Assembly: GCA_030272585.1 (NCBI GenBank) | Contig: BSYQ01000014.1 | Span: 2,418,001 to 2,482,000 of the forward strand | DNA from: Bryopsis sp. KO-2023 | Taxonomy: Eukaryota; Chlorophyta; Ulvophyceae; Bryopsidales; Bryopsidaceae | Direction: 5' to 3' | DNA length: 64,000 nucleotides | In this document: piece by piece, positions 46,438-59,554 of the stretch | How positions within the stretch are numbered: position 1 is the stretch's first letter | Layout of the letters: every line of letters starts with the position of its first letter | The notes under the pieces: generated by a model | What the model was told of the DNA's origin: nothing | Databases searched by the model: none | The model's input: the letters and a program-made list of their open reading frames with translations, nothing else | Translations under genes and position numbers: made by a program

Positions 46438-49400
46438 TCAGATTTGGGATTCTCTTTCATCCCCCCCTTTTTTAACAGGACTTTCGTGCTCCTCGGACGC
46501 TGCAGAATTCTGTAAATCGTGAATCTGATGACGCACCGTGTCCAGCCTCGCTTCCACTTTCCTTTTCAACGATTTCACCCTGTTCCTGGACCACTTTTTC
46601 CAACCAGTCATTTTTTCCTTCCCCGTCGCCACTCCTGCGACCGCCATCACTTTCATCGCGTCAAAATTGTTCCCAGGTCTGAGTTCTACGTCCACGTGCG
46701 CTTGCTTCTCCACGGCCAAGTCTCTTATCTTGGCCAGCGAAACTCTCAACAAGACGAACGTCATGCTAAGAACGAACAACGGAAAGCCCAACATAAACAC
46801 CATCGTCAGAAAAACTCTCCAGGGTTCCGTTGTGTTGGGGCTGTTGATCATGTTTCCGATCAAAAAGGTCAGGAGCGAAACCATGAGCGAAGCGAGCTCC
46901 AGCTTGTTCAGCTGAGGCGATTCGAACGGCGCATAGTGCATCTGCAATATCATCGCAGTGCCCAAGACAAACAATGCCATGTTGCCTTGCAGTTCGGGGC
47001 CGAGTCGATGCGAAAACACCGCGATGGTTGGCAACAGTGCTTTGCGCAGCAGTATCACGATTTCCCACAGCATGCAGCCCTCTTTGTAGGACTTGTAGAA
47101 AAATCCGTAACGCCCGACGAAGTCGTCACTGGCTAACCTGCCCTTGTCCAGGGAGAGCTTCAGCAGCAGCCCAAGAGGGAACCCAATATAAACCAACAGA
47201 ATCATTGGCACACCGAGTGCCCCCAAGACCACGGCGTGAGCTCCTCTGTAGCAGACTACGTTGGTATCTTCCGCCCAGTGCCACGTGCGACCGTTGCCCT
47301 CCGCTTCAACGCCAACACAGTTGAATATTCTGGCCATTCGCTTGGCAACATCGGTGTATGTCACATACAGCACCGCCAGCAAGGAAATCAAACATCGAGT
47401 CCTCAGTTCCTTGACGGTCAGCCCGTTCCTGAACTTGCGGTAGCCCCAAAAAAGTGCGAGCAAACTCCAGAGCGCGAAGGGGTAGACCGACAGTATGGTG
47501 AACGTTTTGATGGATCTTGCGTAGCGAAATGTGTGGGAATCATCCGCCGAAGTAAAAATGCAATCCAGAGGTACAAGTCCCGAGCTATCTGAAGCCCCAC
47601 TGAAAGTATCTGCTCACAACATCAACGGCCAAAAGTCAGCACTTCCAATTATCTTCTCTATGGAGGTTTTCGTCCCTGTGTGCGTAGAAAAACAGAGATA
47701 GTTGTTGAAATCCAATTCACTGATTGCAGCTGATCTATTGTTGGTCAGCACAAGTCACCATCTCAGTATGGTAGAGTGGAAAATTCAGATCAGGTGCACC
47801 CGGTTAAGAAAACATACATGCCTACTTCAATTGAGCTCAGCCACATTTATGTTCATCGTTGTTTTACGAATGACGACTTTAGGTGATTTGGAAGAAATGT
47901 GGACATGTGCAAACACCTCATATTTGAAAAATCAGAATACAATAAAAACGGCCTACCAAGAAAACCAAGCATTTTGAGCATTCCTTCAGTCCACCCAGCG
48001 TTGATGGATGCCGCCACACTTGTGACTTGAATGAAATTCATCAATACCTTCAAAGCACCATGAACAGGGCCGGCTCAGTCTACCCCATTGTCATATACAC
48101 ATGAAGTTCTTACTGTTACATCAGCATAGTGCATTCAGGGACTTCTTACACTCTGAACAGTACCTTCAGTACTTCTGCAGGATTCGTAACAGTTCGTTCC
48201 AGCCCTCGAGCTGCTCCAATCTGTCCTGAGTTGGACCAGTGCTCATCCACAGAGATTTCAGCTGGACCTGAATCTTGATTGGCATCAGCAAGAGCTTGAT
48301 CGTCACTGGATTTTTTGAACTCTGCATGGGATTTGGGTGTTTCCTCCTCCTTCTCCTCCTCCACCACCACCGGTATCAATTCTGCTTCGTCCTTAGAATA
48401 GTCCATTGAGCTCTTTATAAACACGGCAGATAGCACTAGAAACCAAGCAAGCAGGGCTGACAGCAGCAAAACTCCTATCAGTTTTCCCTGACACTTTCCG
48501 CACTCCAGGGACCTGAGCTTCCCATAGGTTTTTTTGCAGCTACCACAGAGCAGCCCCGTGTAGCCCTGCAAAGACACCCCATGTTATCATCATTGGATAT
48601 GACGACAAAGCAAAAAACGTACTGCAATTCTTTTTCTCTTTCTTGAAAAGGGTTGGGGGGGAGGGGGATAGGATAAACCAAGATACAAGATTATGTTATA
48701 TCAGGGAAAGTATACCATACATATCAATCAAGTGGTCAGCATGCATTGGGCTCACCCATGGCAAGCAAAAATGGAATATATGAATCCATTCAAAAATGGG
48801 TTGCACAATACCCTGCAAAAATTTATCTGATTTGTTACCAAAGTGAATTCGAACCTGGGCACAAAGAGGGTAGCCTTCTTCCCAGCCGACTCTTTTGGTG
48901 TTATTCGCAGCTTCAACCAGCATCGTTGTTCTGTTTGGGTATGAACAGCTTTTGTCAAACATGCAACGCTGAACATGCACAGACTGACTGGTGGCTTGCC
49001 AAAAACCGTCTATGGGAACCAGCGTGGAGCCATTACAGACAGCGTTCATCGGACAAGCTCTGCAACCCTCATTCGTGTTGAAACTGTAGTAGTCCATCTT
49101 GCATGGGATGCATCTTAGCCCATTGTCCTCAGACACCTCCCCGATCTTGCATTTTCTGACCGAAACCGTTACTTCCTTACTGATGGTGGCACCACCGGAA
49201 TAGATTGGAACGAACTGGAAAGTTAGGTTGTAGGTGCCTGGAAGAGCACTCAGCATGACTCCAGAAACATATGCTCCATTTCTGATCTGGACGCCTTCCA
49301 CTGGGCTGCCTGAAACCTCGACCAAATCTGGCTCCGTTGACCTCACCGTCAATGTCATTTTCATTGGCACGAGCTCTCCAAAAGAATCTTGCAGCTCCAC

Positions 49401-52400
49401 GTAGATTCTTTTCAAGTCATTTCCACTGGAATGTTGCTCGATAATTGACGGTTGGATGAAAACATTTTCAATTGATGTCCCTAGCGCAAACTTAGCTGGG
49501 GCTCCATTGATTGTATTGTTAACCCAAAGGCCCCCCTGAGTTGCATGACTGGAATTTCCTACTTTGAACTCAGGACAAGGATTTCCAGCAGGGGTGAGTT
49601 CGCTTAGGTCACAGTCAGACTTTCCACAGCAAATTTCGAGGTTATCGATTTGGTTGGAGAAAATAGCAGCACCAGAGTCTAGGGCATTGTTGTTTGAAAT
49701 AGTTGTATCTCTCAGTACCACTCGGCGGTTTTTGAGCAGTTCAGGAAATTCACTCGATGACCTGCACAAGAATAAAATTGCACGAAGTTGTTTTAAAATC
49801 AACTTTGTAGCGACGCTGCCCCACTCTTTGATTCAAATTTTTGAGAGAAACAATCATTGTCCAACGATAAAGCAGTGTGGAAAAAAAGACTCTTAATGAC
49901 CATGCAGCAAGAGATGCTTAAAATTTTGTTCTCTTATCACCTGCAGGTTTCCAGAAGCTTGAAATAGTCTTGCTGGCTGCTGGTACTTGCCCTTTCCGTC
50001 AAATTGGTACAATCCGAGAAACCAAAAGGAGTTCTGTTCATTAGAACGTGTATCCCACCTGTTGAGCAATGGAGGCAAACATTACCATAATCCCCAAATG
50101 AAGGCTATCCATATTTCCTGATTTCACCCACTCCTTACGTACAGTAAGAAGCAACAGAAACCGTCCACAAACAGGAAAGTTTGTCGGGCTGGAGAAAAAC
50201 CCACCAGTCTTCAGTGGTGCATTGAGCTTTCAGATATGTTCCATTGAGGCTGACTGAAGCCTCTGGAGAAATGAGCGTGACATTTGTGTTCATTGTCAAT
50301 TTTTTTTTTTGCTATTCGCTGGTCAATAGCGATTCATCAAAGGTCGCATATACATGTACATCAGTCATCCAAAATGACCATCCCAGTTTTTCCAAAAAGA
50401 ACAACCCAAAAAAGGGTACTCATACAAAATCTATGCCAAAATAGTTAAAAAAAATCCATACCTCCAAGTCTTGCTTGGTTCCTTTCGATAAAGCATTGAT
50501 CGCAGGAGACTGGCACCCCACTCATGGTTGTAAACAAGGAGGTAAATCTAGCACTGATACCCCCACCATCCTCTTCAGCTACATTGTCTGAAATGGAGAC
50601 ATTAAGAATGACAGCCAGCGAATCCACGATAGATAGGCCGCCTCCCCGCTCCGCCTCACTGTAGCCAATATCAGAACTGTAGATTTCCACAAATGACAAT
50701 TTCATTCGCACAGCACCCCCCTCCACGATGCCACCAGAGGCTCCTCCCCTCAAAGCTCTGTTTTCACGAAACGCACAAAATATGCATTTGATTTGATGCT
50801 GGTAAATATTCATCCCCCCTCCTTGGAAAGCGGAGTTGCCAACAAAAATGGCCTTCCGGAACACATTTCGGCCCTCATCCAAGGGAATCAGCAAATTCTG
50901 GAAAATCTCCCGGTTTCCGTAAGTAGCAGAGACTGCCCCGCCTTCTTGGGCATTGTTGTTCTTGTACAACACATCAATGCATTGGAATCTCCCCAGCTCA
51001 AAAAGAGCCATGGCTCCTCCTGTGATTGCTTCGTTCTTGATGTATGTGCAACCTTTGGAAAACATTGCAGATCCCCTGACCATGCAAACCCCACCCCCAA
51101 CACCAGCAACATTCCCTGAGAATTCGACTCCATGCATGTTCGCGGATGCCCCCCCTCCACTCAGCATCAGACCACCCCCCTGGCCAGCAGCTGAGACCAC
51201 AACTTTCTGTCCGGATTCCAAGGTCGAAACATTCCCTGCAGTGTTTTCTGTAAAAGTAGAATCCCGTATTCGCAAAACTGACTCTTCTTTTTGGTTCACC
51301 CAGTGTGCTTCCCCATGCTAAGCAGAAGATAAAAAAACACACACACTCTCACAGTCAAAAAATTTCTCCCGATTGCCTCAGTGTATATTCAATTTGTCTC
51401 CGTGAAAGACACATCTCTTATGTGAATTATTTTGAGTATTTTTTCTTTTCAAGAAAGAAAGATGAAAAAAATTCAAATATTGTCGTTCTCATACCATGGT
51501 ATAAATTCCACCACCTCCCATCACAGCATTGTTGAATTCGATTGCAGATGCCGATACATTCAAAACTGATCCGCCCTCCATTGCTAGACCTCCTCCATTC
51601 CTAGCTCGATTTGATTTAACCTTTGTGTTGGTCAGATTAGCTTCAGTTGCGGATCCCTGGACGAAACAAGGCAAAACTACAAATAAAGGTGCTGCCAAAA
51701 AATCAAACAATCTCAGTACATGTGGCAAATAGGTTCCTATCTTATATATAGTTGGCAGATTACAAACCAATTAATGAACTGCAGAGATCAAACGAGCTGT
51801 AACGAGCTGTCTGTTTTTTCATTTTGGTGAAAAGAAACTACAAATTGAAGTCAACAGTGCTTTTTCACTTGGCTTTTGAAAATTTCCTTGATGCCATAAT
51901 TTCATTCTAATCTATTTCAATTTCGTTAGTCAGTTTCATCCTTACCCCAAGCCACATGGCTCCACCATTTCTTTCTGCCTCGTTGTGTTCAAACCAAGCA
52001 TTTTCAAGCTGCAATGCTGCCCCGCCCATAAAAGCAATACCCCCTCCACTCAATTTTGCAGCATTACTGGTAAAATTCAAATCATGGCCAAAAACATGAC
52101 CATCGCTGGGCGAACGCAAAAAAAGCTTATCTTCTTCATGCAGCTCTTGATCATCAGTCTGACAACAAGCCGAGAAAAAAAACAAAAACTCTCAGGCGTG
52201 CATCACTCAATGCTATTGTGAAAAGGCTACAGTATGCTGCTCAGATTTTTGCAGCAAAGTTATCATGGAGCAAAGTGCCATTGATTCAAAACAATTTTTA
52301 CCTATTGGGTCGATAAATTTTCAATACAAAAGTCTAAATTTGGACCAGTCAGAAGACATTTGTTAGCATTTTGAAGCCTTCACAAGTTTTCAGGGCTATA

Positions 52401-55400
52401 CGATGGGGAAAAAAGAAAAAGCGCTATACGATGGGGAAAAAAGAAAAAGCACCTTCAGCATCATTCCACCTCCATCAATAGCTGCCCAATTGCCTTCAAA
52501 CAATAGTTCTTCCAAAACAGTATTCCTACAACCCTGAGGAATATACACATAGGATGATTGAGAATAAAATATTACATAATAATCACAAAAGTAACACATT
52601 ATACAGCAACCACAAATCTGTCGTGGTGTTTTTAAGGTGCGGTCGTCCCAAAAAGTCACCCTGTAAGTGCTCTTCTTTTCGGTTTTCTGATATGTCAGTC
52701 CAGCGGCCTCTCTACTTCTACCTGGAGAAAGAGTCCGCCACCATTATTTGCCCTGTTTCCTTTCAGATTCGAAGATCTTAGGTTCACATCAAGAGATTCC
52801 TGTTTCGTTTTTAAAGAATAAGATGGCACATTTGTCAGTGACATAGTAGAACAGCAAGACCTGTGTAACTTTCTTTCTTCAATCATGTGAGCATCCACAA
52901 ATGCCTGTGGCAAGATTCCTCTGCCAAGATTTTTTATGGTACACTACATGCTTGCACATAGAACTACAAACTGCAATTTATTGTATAGTTTTTTTCTTGA
53001 CCCCAAAACATGTCAAATCCATGGAATGATTGCACAAAAGAAAAGCACGGAATGCGATTTTCAACACCAATTTTCTCTGCTGATGAATTCCATCAACCTG
53101 GAGACTGAGCGCCCCCCCCTCCTCTGCAGCTAGATTGTCTTTGAAGGTGCAATTCCGCACATTCAAGGATACCATATTGTGACTAAAAATAGCCCCTCCA
53201 GATCCATCTACAATATTTCCATCCATCAAAGATGTTAGCAAAGTATGCGTCAGAGGATGCACCCCCAATTCATACAGTACGAAAGCTACAAGTGTTTTTT
53301 TCCATCACAGTCAATATTTCCTTGCCTCGAAAAAAAACAGGGTCAGAGACCCAACGACAGATCAAAATGAAAATCATGCGCCATAAAAAACAGTTTCTGA
53401 ACAACTGTGAAATAAACCCACCTGTCGAATTGTTCATGCTGAAGGTGGAATTTGATATTTCAGTTCTTTGCTTTCGAAGACATATTGCACCTCCAAGACT
53501 GGGCTCACCGCCATCAGCGATGTTTGTGTGGAAAATGGAATGAAGTATTTGCAAATTAGATTGATTTGTCACGGAATACTGTACGAACAGTCAACCAAGA
53601 AACTTACTGAGTGGGGGCAATAACAAAGAAGAACATAATTTATTAAGGAAAAGCTAGATGGGTCAAGAAAGTGCATGACTGATACGTGTCCCCCCTCACC
53701 CCAAAAGAAAGAAAGAGTCATAACTACAGACAGCAATATTGAAGTTGGCTGAGATTATTATGCTCCATGATCAACGATGCTTCACTACCGAATGAATATT
53801 CCCTTCAATACAGATTGCAGCAAATGTGGTTGCTGAAGACTCCAATTCAGACCTACTTGCGCAAAAACCGCCCCTCCGTGCACTGCTGTGTTCTCAACCA
53901 GTGAGGTTTTTTCGATCGAGGATTCTGACATGTTGGTCATGTAGATGGCCCCTCCAAGCTGACCTTTGTTGTGAATAAATCTGGTTTTGGTGATATTTGC
54001 TTGCAGTCCAGAAATAAACAGGGCTCCACCTTCCCCAGATGTATTGCTGGACACACTGTTTTCCTGGAATTTAGTGTCAATCATCAAAATCTGACCAGGT
54101 CGTGCTGCATCTTCTGAAACCCCAGCCTAAAGCATTTGCACAAGACATAGCCACAGTACTCAAACGGAGGAACAAAAACTATACCGTAATTCTGAAAATG
54201 GGTTTAAATTGCAGCAACAGCCCTACAAAAGAAAAGAAAAAGGAAAAAAAATGGGAGCGGAAATTTGAATCGTTTGATTTCAAGAAATCTTGAAAATTAC
54301 CTCAAAATGAGCAGCACCCCCACTGACTGTAGCAAAATTTTTGTGAAAATTTGAGCCTACAATGTCGAAGCTTGAATTTCCCAACGAGAACAGACCCCCT
54401 CCAGAAATGGGGGACCGATTTTCCTTGAAGCTCACAGAATCTATTGTACATCTGACTTTATCACCGACAAGTGCAATGGCACCTCCCGTTGATTGATTAT
54501 CTGGGAGTGCCTGTTTCACATAATTTTCCAGAAATACACTGTCCAGGAAATCCGCTGTGGAAGGATAAAAATTGGAACTCTGCATCAATAAACGCAATAT
54601 TCAATGGACCCACCTCCACGTTTTGACAAAACAATTCTCTCCAATATTTTACCATTATCGGCTGGGTAATCACCTTTGCTATATTGTCAAAAGCTCACCA
54701 AGAAATGAGAAATGTGAAAAGAGGAAACATCTAAAAAAAGCCCAGTTTCAAAGGTGCTTTTCAGAGGTGGCAAGTTGTTTATGAACTGTTGGTGGACATA
54801 ATTAGGTCGCTTCTAAAAGCAAAACGAGTAGATATGCATGATTGTATGAATCTTCTATCGGTTAGGCAATGCAGTAAGAATCTGTGCGTCTCACATTGAT
54901 ATGAACAGCCCCTCCTTGGGAAGCATAATTCATGGTCAGGTGCGTTCTAAAAATAGAGATGTCAGAACCCTCTGACACGGCAATGGCTCCTCCCACTCCA
55001 TTGACTGAGTTGTTCAAAAACAACCCCTTGTCAATATCTGCTCTGAATCTCAGACCAGTCACAGCGATAGCCCCTCCAGCTGGAAGAGCTGACATTTCAG
55101 CGCGACCTGGAGCCACTTGATTTCCACTGAAGGTTGAGTTCGTTATTCGTAGACGAAAAATTGGACCACCCTGAATTGCCACCGAAAACGAAAAGCCACA
55201 AAGGAAAATATGCGTCGAGTTCCTCAGGCACTCAATTTTTCTGTGGATGGCATGCAGCTTCCATATATTGTTTCTGACCTGCGGTCTTCAAATGTGGTCG
55301 CATGATTGAGTGCCTTTTTAACTCTTCTTTTGTTATTTCCTTTACTTTTTCAGCATTTGCATACGATTCCGAAATTTTTTGGAGCTGTTAATCTACTGGA

Positions 55401-57042
55401 ATCTGATGCCTTGAGAGAGCCATTATTATATCAGTAGGATCATTGTTACATCAGAGGTGCTGAATTTTATTTATATTATTTATATTTTGTTTAATTTTTA
55501 CTTTCTTAAAACAGATGCAAGTTATAGGAGACCTTACTGACTTGTGCTTTGATTACTCCACTCCAGGGCAAATCTTCATCAGAGCCCTAAAGACAGAAGA
55601 AGGAAAAAAACATTGGTGAATGCAATGAGAGGATTACTTGCCAAACAATGATGCATTTAACCACACTCAATTAAATAATATAGATATTTAAGGAAAAAAA
55701 TATTGAGATTTCTACAGATCGCAGTTATTTGTTACCTTTCCATGGATAGCTCCCCCACTCGCATCGGCCTGATTATCTTCAAATCTACTGTTTGACATTT
55801 CCAGGTCAGAATCACTGCAGAAAATTGCCCCCCCACTCTTCAATGCAACGTTTGACTTGAATGTTGAATCGCGGACTGCTACCCTGGATGATTTCGTAAT
55901 GGAAATTGCTCCACCAGACAGCCCTCGATTCTGATCATACTGCGAATTGTGAACATGCACATCGGAATCCTCGATAGACAAGCAGCCAGGTCCTTTGGGG
56001 TTAAAATTGCCCTGGCATTTGATATCGCTCAAATGAATATTGATCGCTTTCTTGACGTGCAGAAACCCCGTGGAAGAATTTAATCGACACCCATCAAAAT
56101 TCAATGAGGAGAGCATTACATTGTCAGACCTGGGGAGAAACCAATTTTATGAAACAACAAAAATCATCATTGGTTTCATGTCTAGCCATTCAATATTTGA
56201 TGAAGGGAAACTGTATGCAAGTTGAGGGCGATATATGCCGCCAGGATGGGTTAACCAGTTGAATTCCACCAGGATTGTATGTTGAACAAAACTGCCCCCA
56301 TGAACATCAACTTGTTTTGGTGACAGTACATAAGACTTGCAGTCTGGATTTAAATCGCTCGAAAAACATGCTTGAGAATACTTGTGTCCAAATGAAACCA
56401 ACCCACGAAAAGAATCCAACAATATTTGCAATCTTCCCAGATTGAAAGGCACTTACTGAATCACCACAGCGCTTTTCTTCTCCTCGGGTGGACACCTTAT
56501 GGTGGTTCGATTGAAATTAGACCGTACATGAACAGACTGTTCGAGGATCAGACTTTTCTTCAATTGGATTGCATTAACATCCAAAGTCAAATTGGCCCCA
56601 GGATCCAAGCAATCCACCAAAAACTGCACGTTCCCATCAAGATCGGTCAGCAGTTGGGGGGTCAAGGCAACATTGGCCAACGATCCAATAACGCGGGCGC
56701 ATGTCGATCTCTCTGAGAACAAAATGAAATCAGAATATATCCCGACTCTAAAGACACGTTATTGGGCCTTGATCTACAATTAACGAGATTGCGTGGGAAA
56801 GAGCGATCGATTGCGCCATGACGCACGAAGCTAGGAAAGAAGCAAACACAAACTAAACAAACATAGCATCCAGTCGCGGTTTTCGCCAGCACCAGCTCGA
56901 GGGGTGTATATAAATCTATGAACACTGCGATCAGACAATGCTTCTTGGCCAGATGATCGGAGCAAGTACCTCCATGAACGAGAAGAGGATCCAGCGCTAG
57001 CAAAATCAGCACGGTAGCCACAGCAGGGCGGAGCGAAACCAT
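46438..57042 (-). CDS. Giant beta-helix repeat surface protein with multi-pass membrane C-terminus
   Basis: About 20 minus-strand exons, roughly 2010 residues: 57042-56970, 56712-56457, 56129-55736, 55586-55542, 55170-54895, 54579-54301, 54090-53857, 53578-53422, 53285-53098, 52799-52722, 52533-52453, 52158-51946, 51656-51495, 51317-50462, 50262-50205, 50058-49941, 49761-48855, 48565-48164, 48047-47957, 47609-46438. Exon 1 is a signal peptide (MVSLRPAVATVLILLALDPL). Exons 3-14 hold many repeats of the Pmp/right-handed beta-helix type: GGAI or GGGL followed by a short strand, then F..N. Then come a beta-sandwich-like stretch and Cys-rich modules (CIPCKMDYYSF, CRACPMNAVCNGST, GYTGLLCGSCKKTYGKL). 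The first membrane helix is IGVLLLSALLAWFLVLSAVF, followed by an acidic loop. About five more helices follow (LISLLAVLYVTY, GVPMILLVYIGFPLGLLL, ALFVLGTAMILQM, ASLMVSLLTFLIGNMI), then a basic tail. Such proteins are common in several algal and oomycete genomes; function is unknown, surface sensing or adhesion inferred. The junction before 49761 is out of phase by one step, so a tiny exon may be missing. Confidence 0.8.
52395..52450. repeat. Tandem duplication of a 28-base unit beside a splice donor
   Basis: Two adjacent perfect copies of a 28-base unit beginning gctatacgatgggg. On the minus strand they form the first bases of the intron after exon 11 (ending 52453) of the beta-helix gene, directly behind the GT. 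Confidence 0.85.
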
Positions 57043-57707
57043 TCCACTTCCATGAAAGAGAAAGTTCGCGCAGACGGTCCTTGTGCGGTGGAAACAGTGG
57101 CATTATGATGCAAGTTGGGCGAACTCATGAAGGGACAGGCCACTGTCAATATAGACAACGCAAGGGCTCTGATTTTTGACAGGATTCAGATCTCTCTCAG
57201 AAGGACATTTCTCTCTCCAACAGAAACACTTCAGTGTCCCACTTGAGTATAAAAAACAGGGTTTTTTTTTCTTGAAGACACAAGACCGAATCGGAGCAAT
57301 GGGTGCTGGAGACGGGCCTTGATCGTTCAAGGATGATTCCATCCGATAACCAGTCGCCGCCAGCGTTCGTGATTCGGGCGTTTTTGATCTGATCAGTAAT
57401 ACAGTGCAATATTCTGTAATCATTGATTGGTCTCTTTCCTTTACATCATCGCACACACACAGTCACTCAGATTAGTCCAGTCACCCAAAACCCCTCGAAA
57501 TGCAAGCTTTAAATGATGAAGAAATTTAAAGCAGGTTACAGGGGTTCATGTCGGGGTACCCAGATGTAAGGATGAATATTAGTAAGCAGATGCTTAGGTG
57601 GAAAGAGGGCATGGAAACTGTTTTAAACAGTAAGAGAACGAAAATCACAATTCTTGTTTCTTAGAGAAAAAGAAACTTTCTTTTTCGTTAGGAATGGAAT
57701 GGATGAG
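57043..57707. other. Upstream region of the beta-helix gene
   Basis: 665 bases between the signal-peptide exon and the first DNA transposon-like element. Presumably the promoter region. No exon or motif is assigned. Confidence 0.45.
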
Positions 57708-58539
57708 TACCGTACGCACAGCCTTCAATGTGCCGTTACGGTTACACTGAGGTTGGCACGGCACATCGCGTTACGCGTTACGTGGGCTGTGGCACACTCA
57801 TCAATTATGTTACATACTTGTGTCTGTGTCCAGGCTGCTTTACAATATCACACTGTGATATCTGTGATATATGACTAAAATGTCACACTGTCAAGCCTTA
57901 ACATATTTAATATATTTCATTCTCTAAATTACATCTAAAACTCAATGAAAACAAAAACATCTATTGTAGGCTAATATTCTCGTTCTTCACAAACACTCCA
58001 ACCAAAACACTTACGCCTAAGAGGCTTACATGTCGCAAGTCTGACGAAACCATCATCAGAACAGCGTACTGTCCCCAAACCAGAAGTAATCCCAACCTAG
58101 ATCAGAATTGTCTTTGAATCAATAACTCTTTTGTCCAAATAACCCTACCAGATCTGAACCCAGCCCAGTCCAGAAGTGTCCAAAAATAAACAATAACATA
58201 CACATACTCCCAAAACAGATAGTTTAGGGGTTAGTTGTGAATAGGCCTCATGTTCGTCATCTAAATGTGGTGTACAAGGAAATTCCAATTATATTTTCTT
58301 GTTGGGGATTTCCAAGAGAAGGACAAAATACCGGAGGAGCAGAGTGCTCTTCTGGTCCAAAAAGACTAAATCTGGTGTTGGGTGGTTATTGTGGATTGTG
58401 GGTGTGATTTTGTTATTTTGATTGTTTTGTGGTGCGCCTGGCACATTGGCACGCATGTTACGCGTTACAACAAGCTTGGCACATCATCAAACATTGTTAC
58501 ACTGAAATCGCTGGCACATTGAAGTCTGTGCGTACGGTA
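57708..58539. mobile_element. MITE-like DNA element with TA target site and inverted ends
   Basis: The left end reads TACCGTACGCACAGC and continues to CTTCAATGTGCC. The right end is its reverse complement with one mismatch in 27 bases (ending gtgcgtacggta). If the outer TA on each side is the target duplication, the inverted repeat begins CCGTACGCACAG, which fits the Tc1/mariner/pogo superfamily. Subterminal GTTACGCGTTAC motifs recur on both sides. The inside (about 830 bases in all) has no transposase frame, so the element is non-autonomous. Its first 120 bases are closely related to the left end of the element at 58691. Confidence 0.7.
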
Positions 58540-58690
58540 GTTTGGAGTGCAGTTGATAACTATGGAGTTTTTCAAGCATTGGTAGAGACCTGTGGAGTTT
58601 TTGGATTAGAATGGATGACAAAGTGAGTCATGTAATGATCAGTGGTGAAACTTTGTTAGTAAGGAAAAGATTGCATTCTGGAAACCTCAA

Positions 58691-59375
58691 TACCGTACGC
58701 ACCGACTTCAATGTGCCGTTACGGTTACACTGAGGTTGGTACGGCACATCGTGTTACGCGTTACGGGAGTTGTGGCACACTCATCGATTTTGTTACGTGC
58801 TTGTGTCCGTGTCGAAACCCCGTGTTGCTGTTGCGGGCGCCATCATTCGCGGGGTCCCATCAACTCTAACAGCAACTATGAAAGCTAAAATCACGTCCTT
58901 CTTCACACCAACGCCGAAAGAAAAGGGAGATATTACAGAAGAAAATATTGAGACATGCAGGGAAGCTAGAAGGAAAAAGTAAGAAGAAGAAAAGGAAAAA
59001 AAAGAGCAACAAAAAAAAGAAGCTTCTAGACTTCGAATGCAAAAGATGTGAGGGAAGCAAAAGCGGGTGCAAATTGGTTTCATCCTTATTTGTGGAAAAC
59101 CATTGTTTCAATGATAAAAAAGAAAGGAAATTTAAGGGCTGTTGTCAGGGAATTGAAACGGGCCCATTCGGACGGTCGTTTTGAAAGATTGGTGCACCAA
59201 AGCTTATCAAGATGGTTCGAAATGGCAGAGGGTACATATGTACCCACACGTGCCGCAATGAAAAGGGCTGAATTTTGGAAAGGGTGGGACCCCCCCAAAG
59301 AACAGAATTGAACCATGGGCAGAACGCTTCCCAGATGTTGCTGATTCGGTTTCCCAAGCGGCAGACATGGGCTGA
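58691..59375 (+). mobile_element. Decayed Tc1/mariner/pogo-like transposon, left part
   Basis: The left end (taccgtacgcaccgacttcaatgtgcc) and the following 120 bases closely match the left end of the element at 57708. Downstream lie pieces of a coding region. Near 58878 a short frame starts MKAKITSFFTPTPKEKGD, as in N-termini of some DNA transposases. From 59048 another frame has KKGNLRAVVRELKRAHSDGR, which looks like a helix-turn-helix region. The last segment shifts frame at a run of seven C (about 59289-59295) into EPWAERFPDVADSVSQAADMG and a TGA at 59372-59374. The catalytic domain and right end are missing; the copy stops where the GCACAG-type repeat begins. Confidence 0.55.
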
Positions 59376-59484
59376 GACCCCTGTGCACAGGACAGGACAG
59401 AACAGACTGTCTGTTCTGTGCACAGGGTCGGACCTGTGCTGCACAGGTGCACAGACCTGTACAGCACAGCACAGACAGGGTCGG
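59376..59484. repeat. GCACAG-type palindromic repeat, left copy
   Basis: A dense set of short inverted motifs (acagactgtctgt, acctgtgctgcacaggt, tgcacaggtgca) built from GCACAG and GACAG units. About 70 bases (59397-59465) match 63725-63793 in the same orientation with few differences. It sits at the left edge of the retroelement block. Confidence 0.75.
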
Positions 59485-59514
59485 TGATAGGGGCTCCCAG
59501 GCCCCGAGACACAA

Positions 59515-59521
59515 ACACACA

Positions 59522-59554
<33 letters not shown>
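59515..59554. repeat. (AC)n(AG)n microsatellite
   Basis: About 12 AC units running directly into about eight AG units. Confidence 0.9.

Noticed and set aside
46519-47136. A 205-codon plus-strand frame rich in His and Arg
   Set aside because: It lies exactly opposite the membrane-domain exon of the beta-helix protein; its composition is the mirror of the coding strand.
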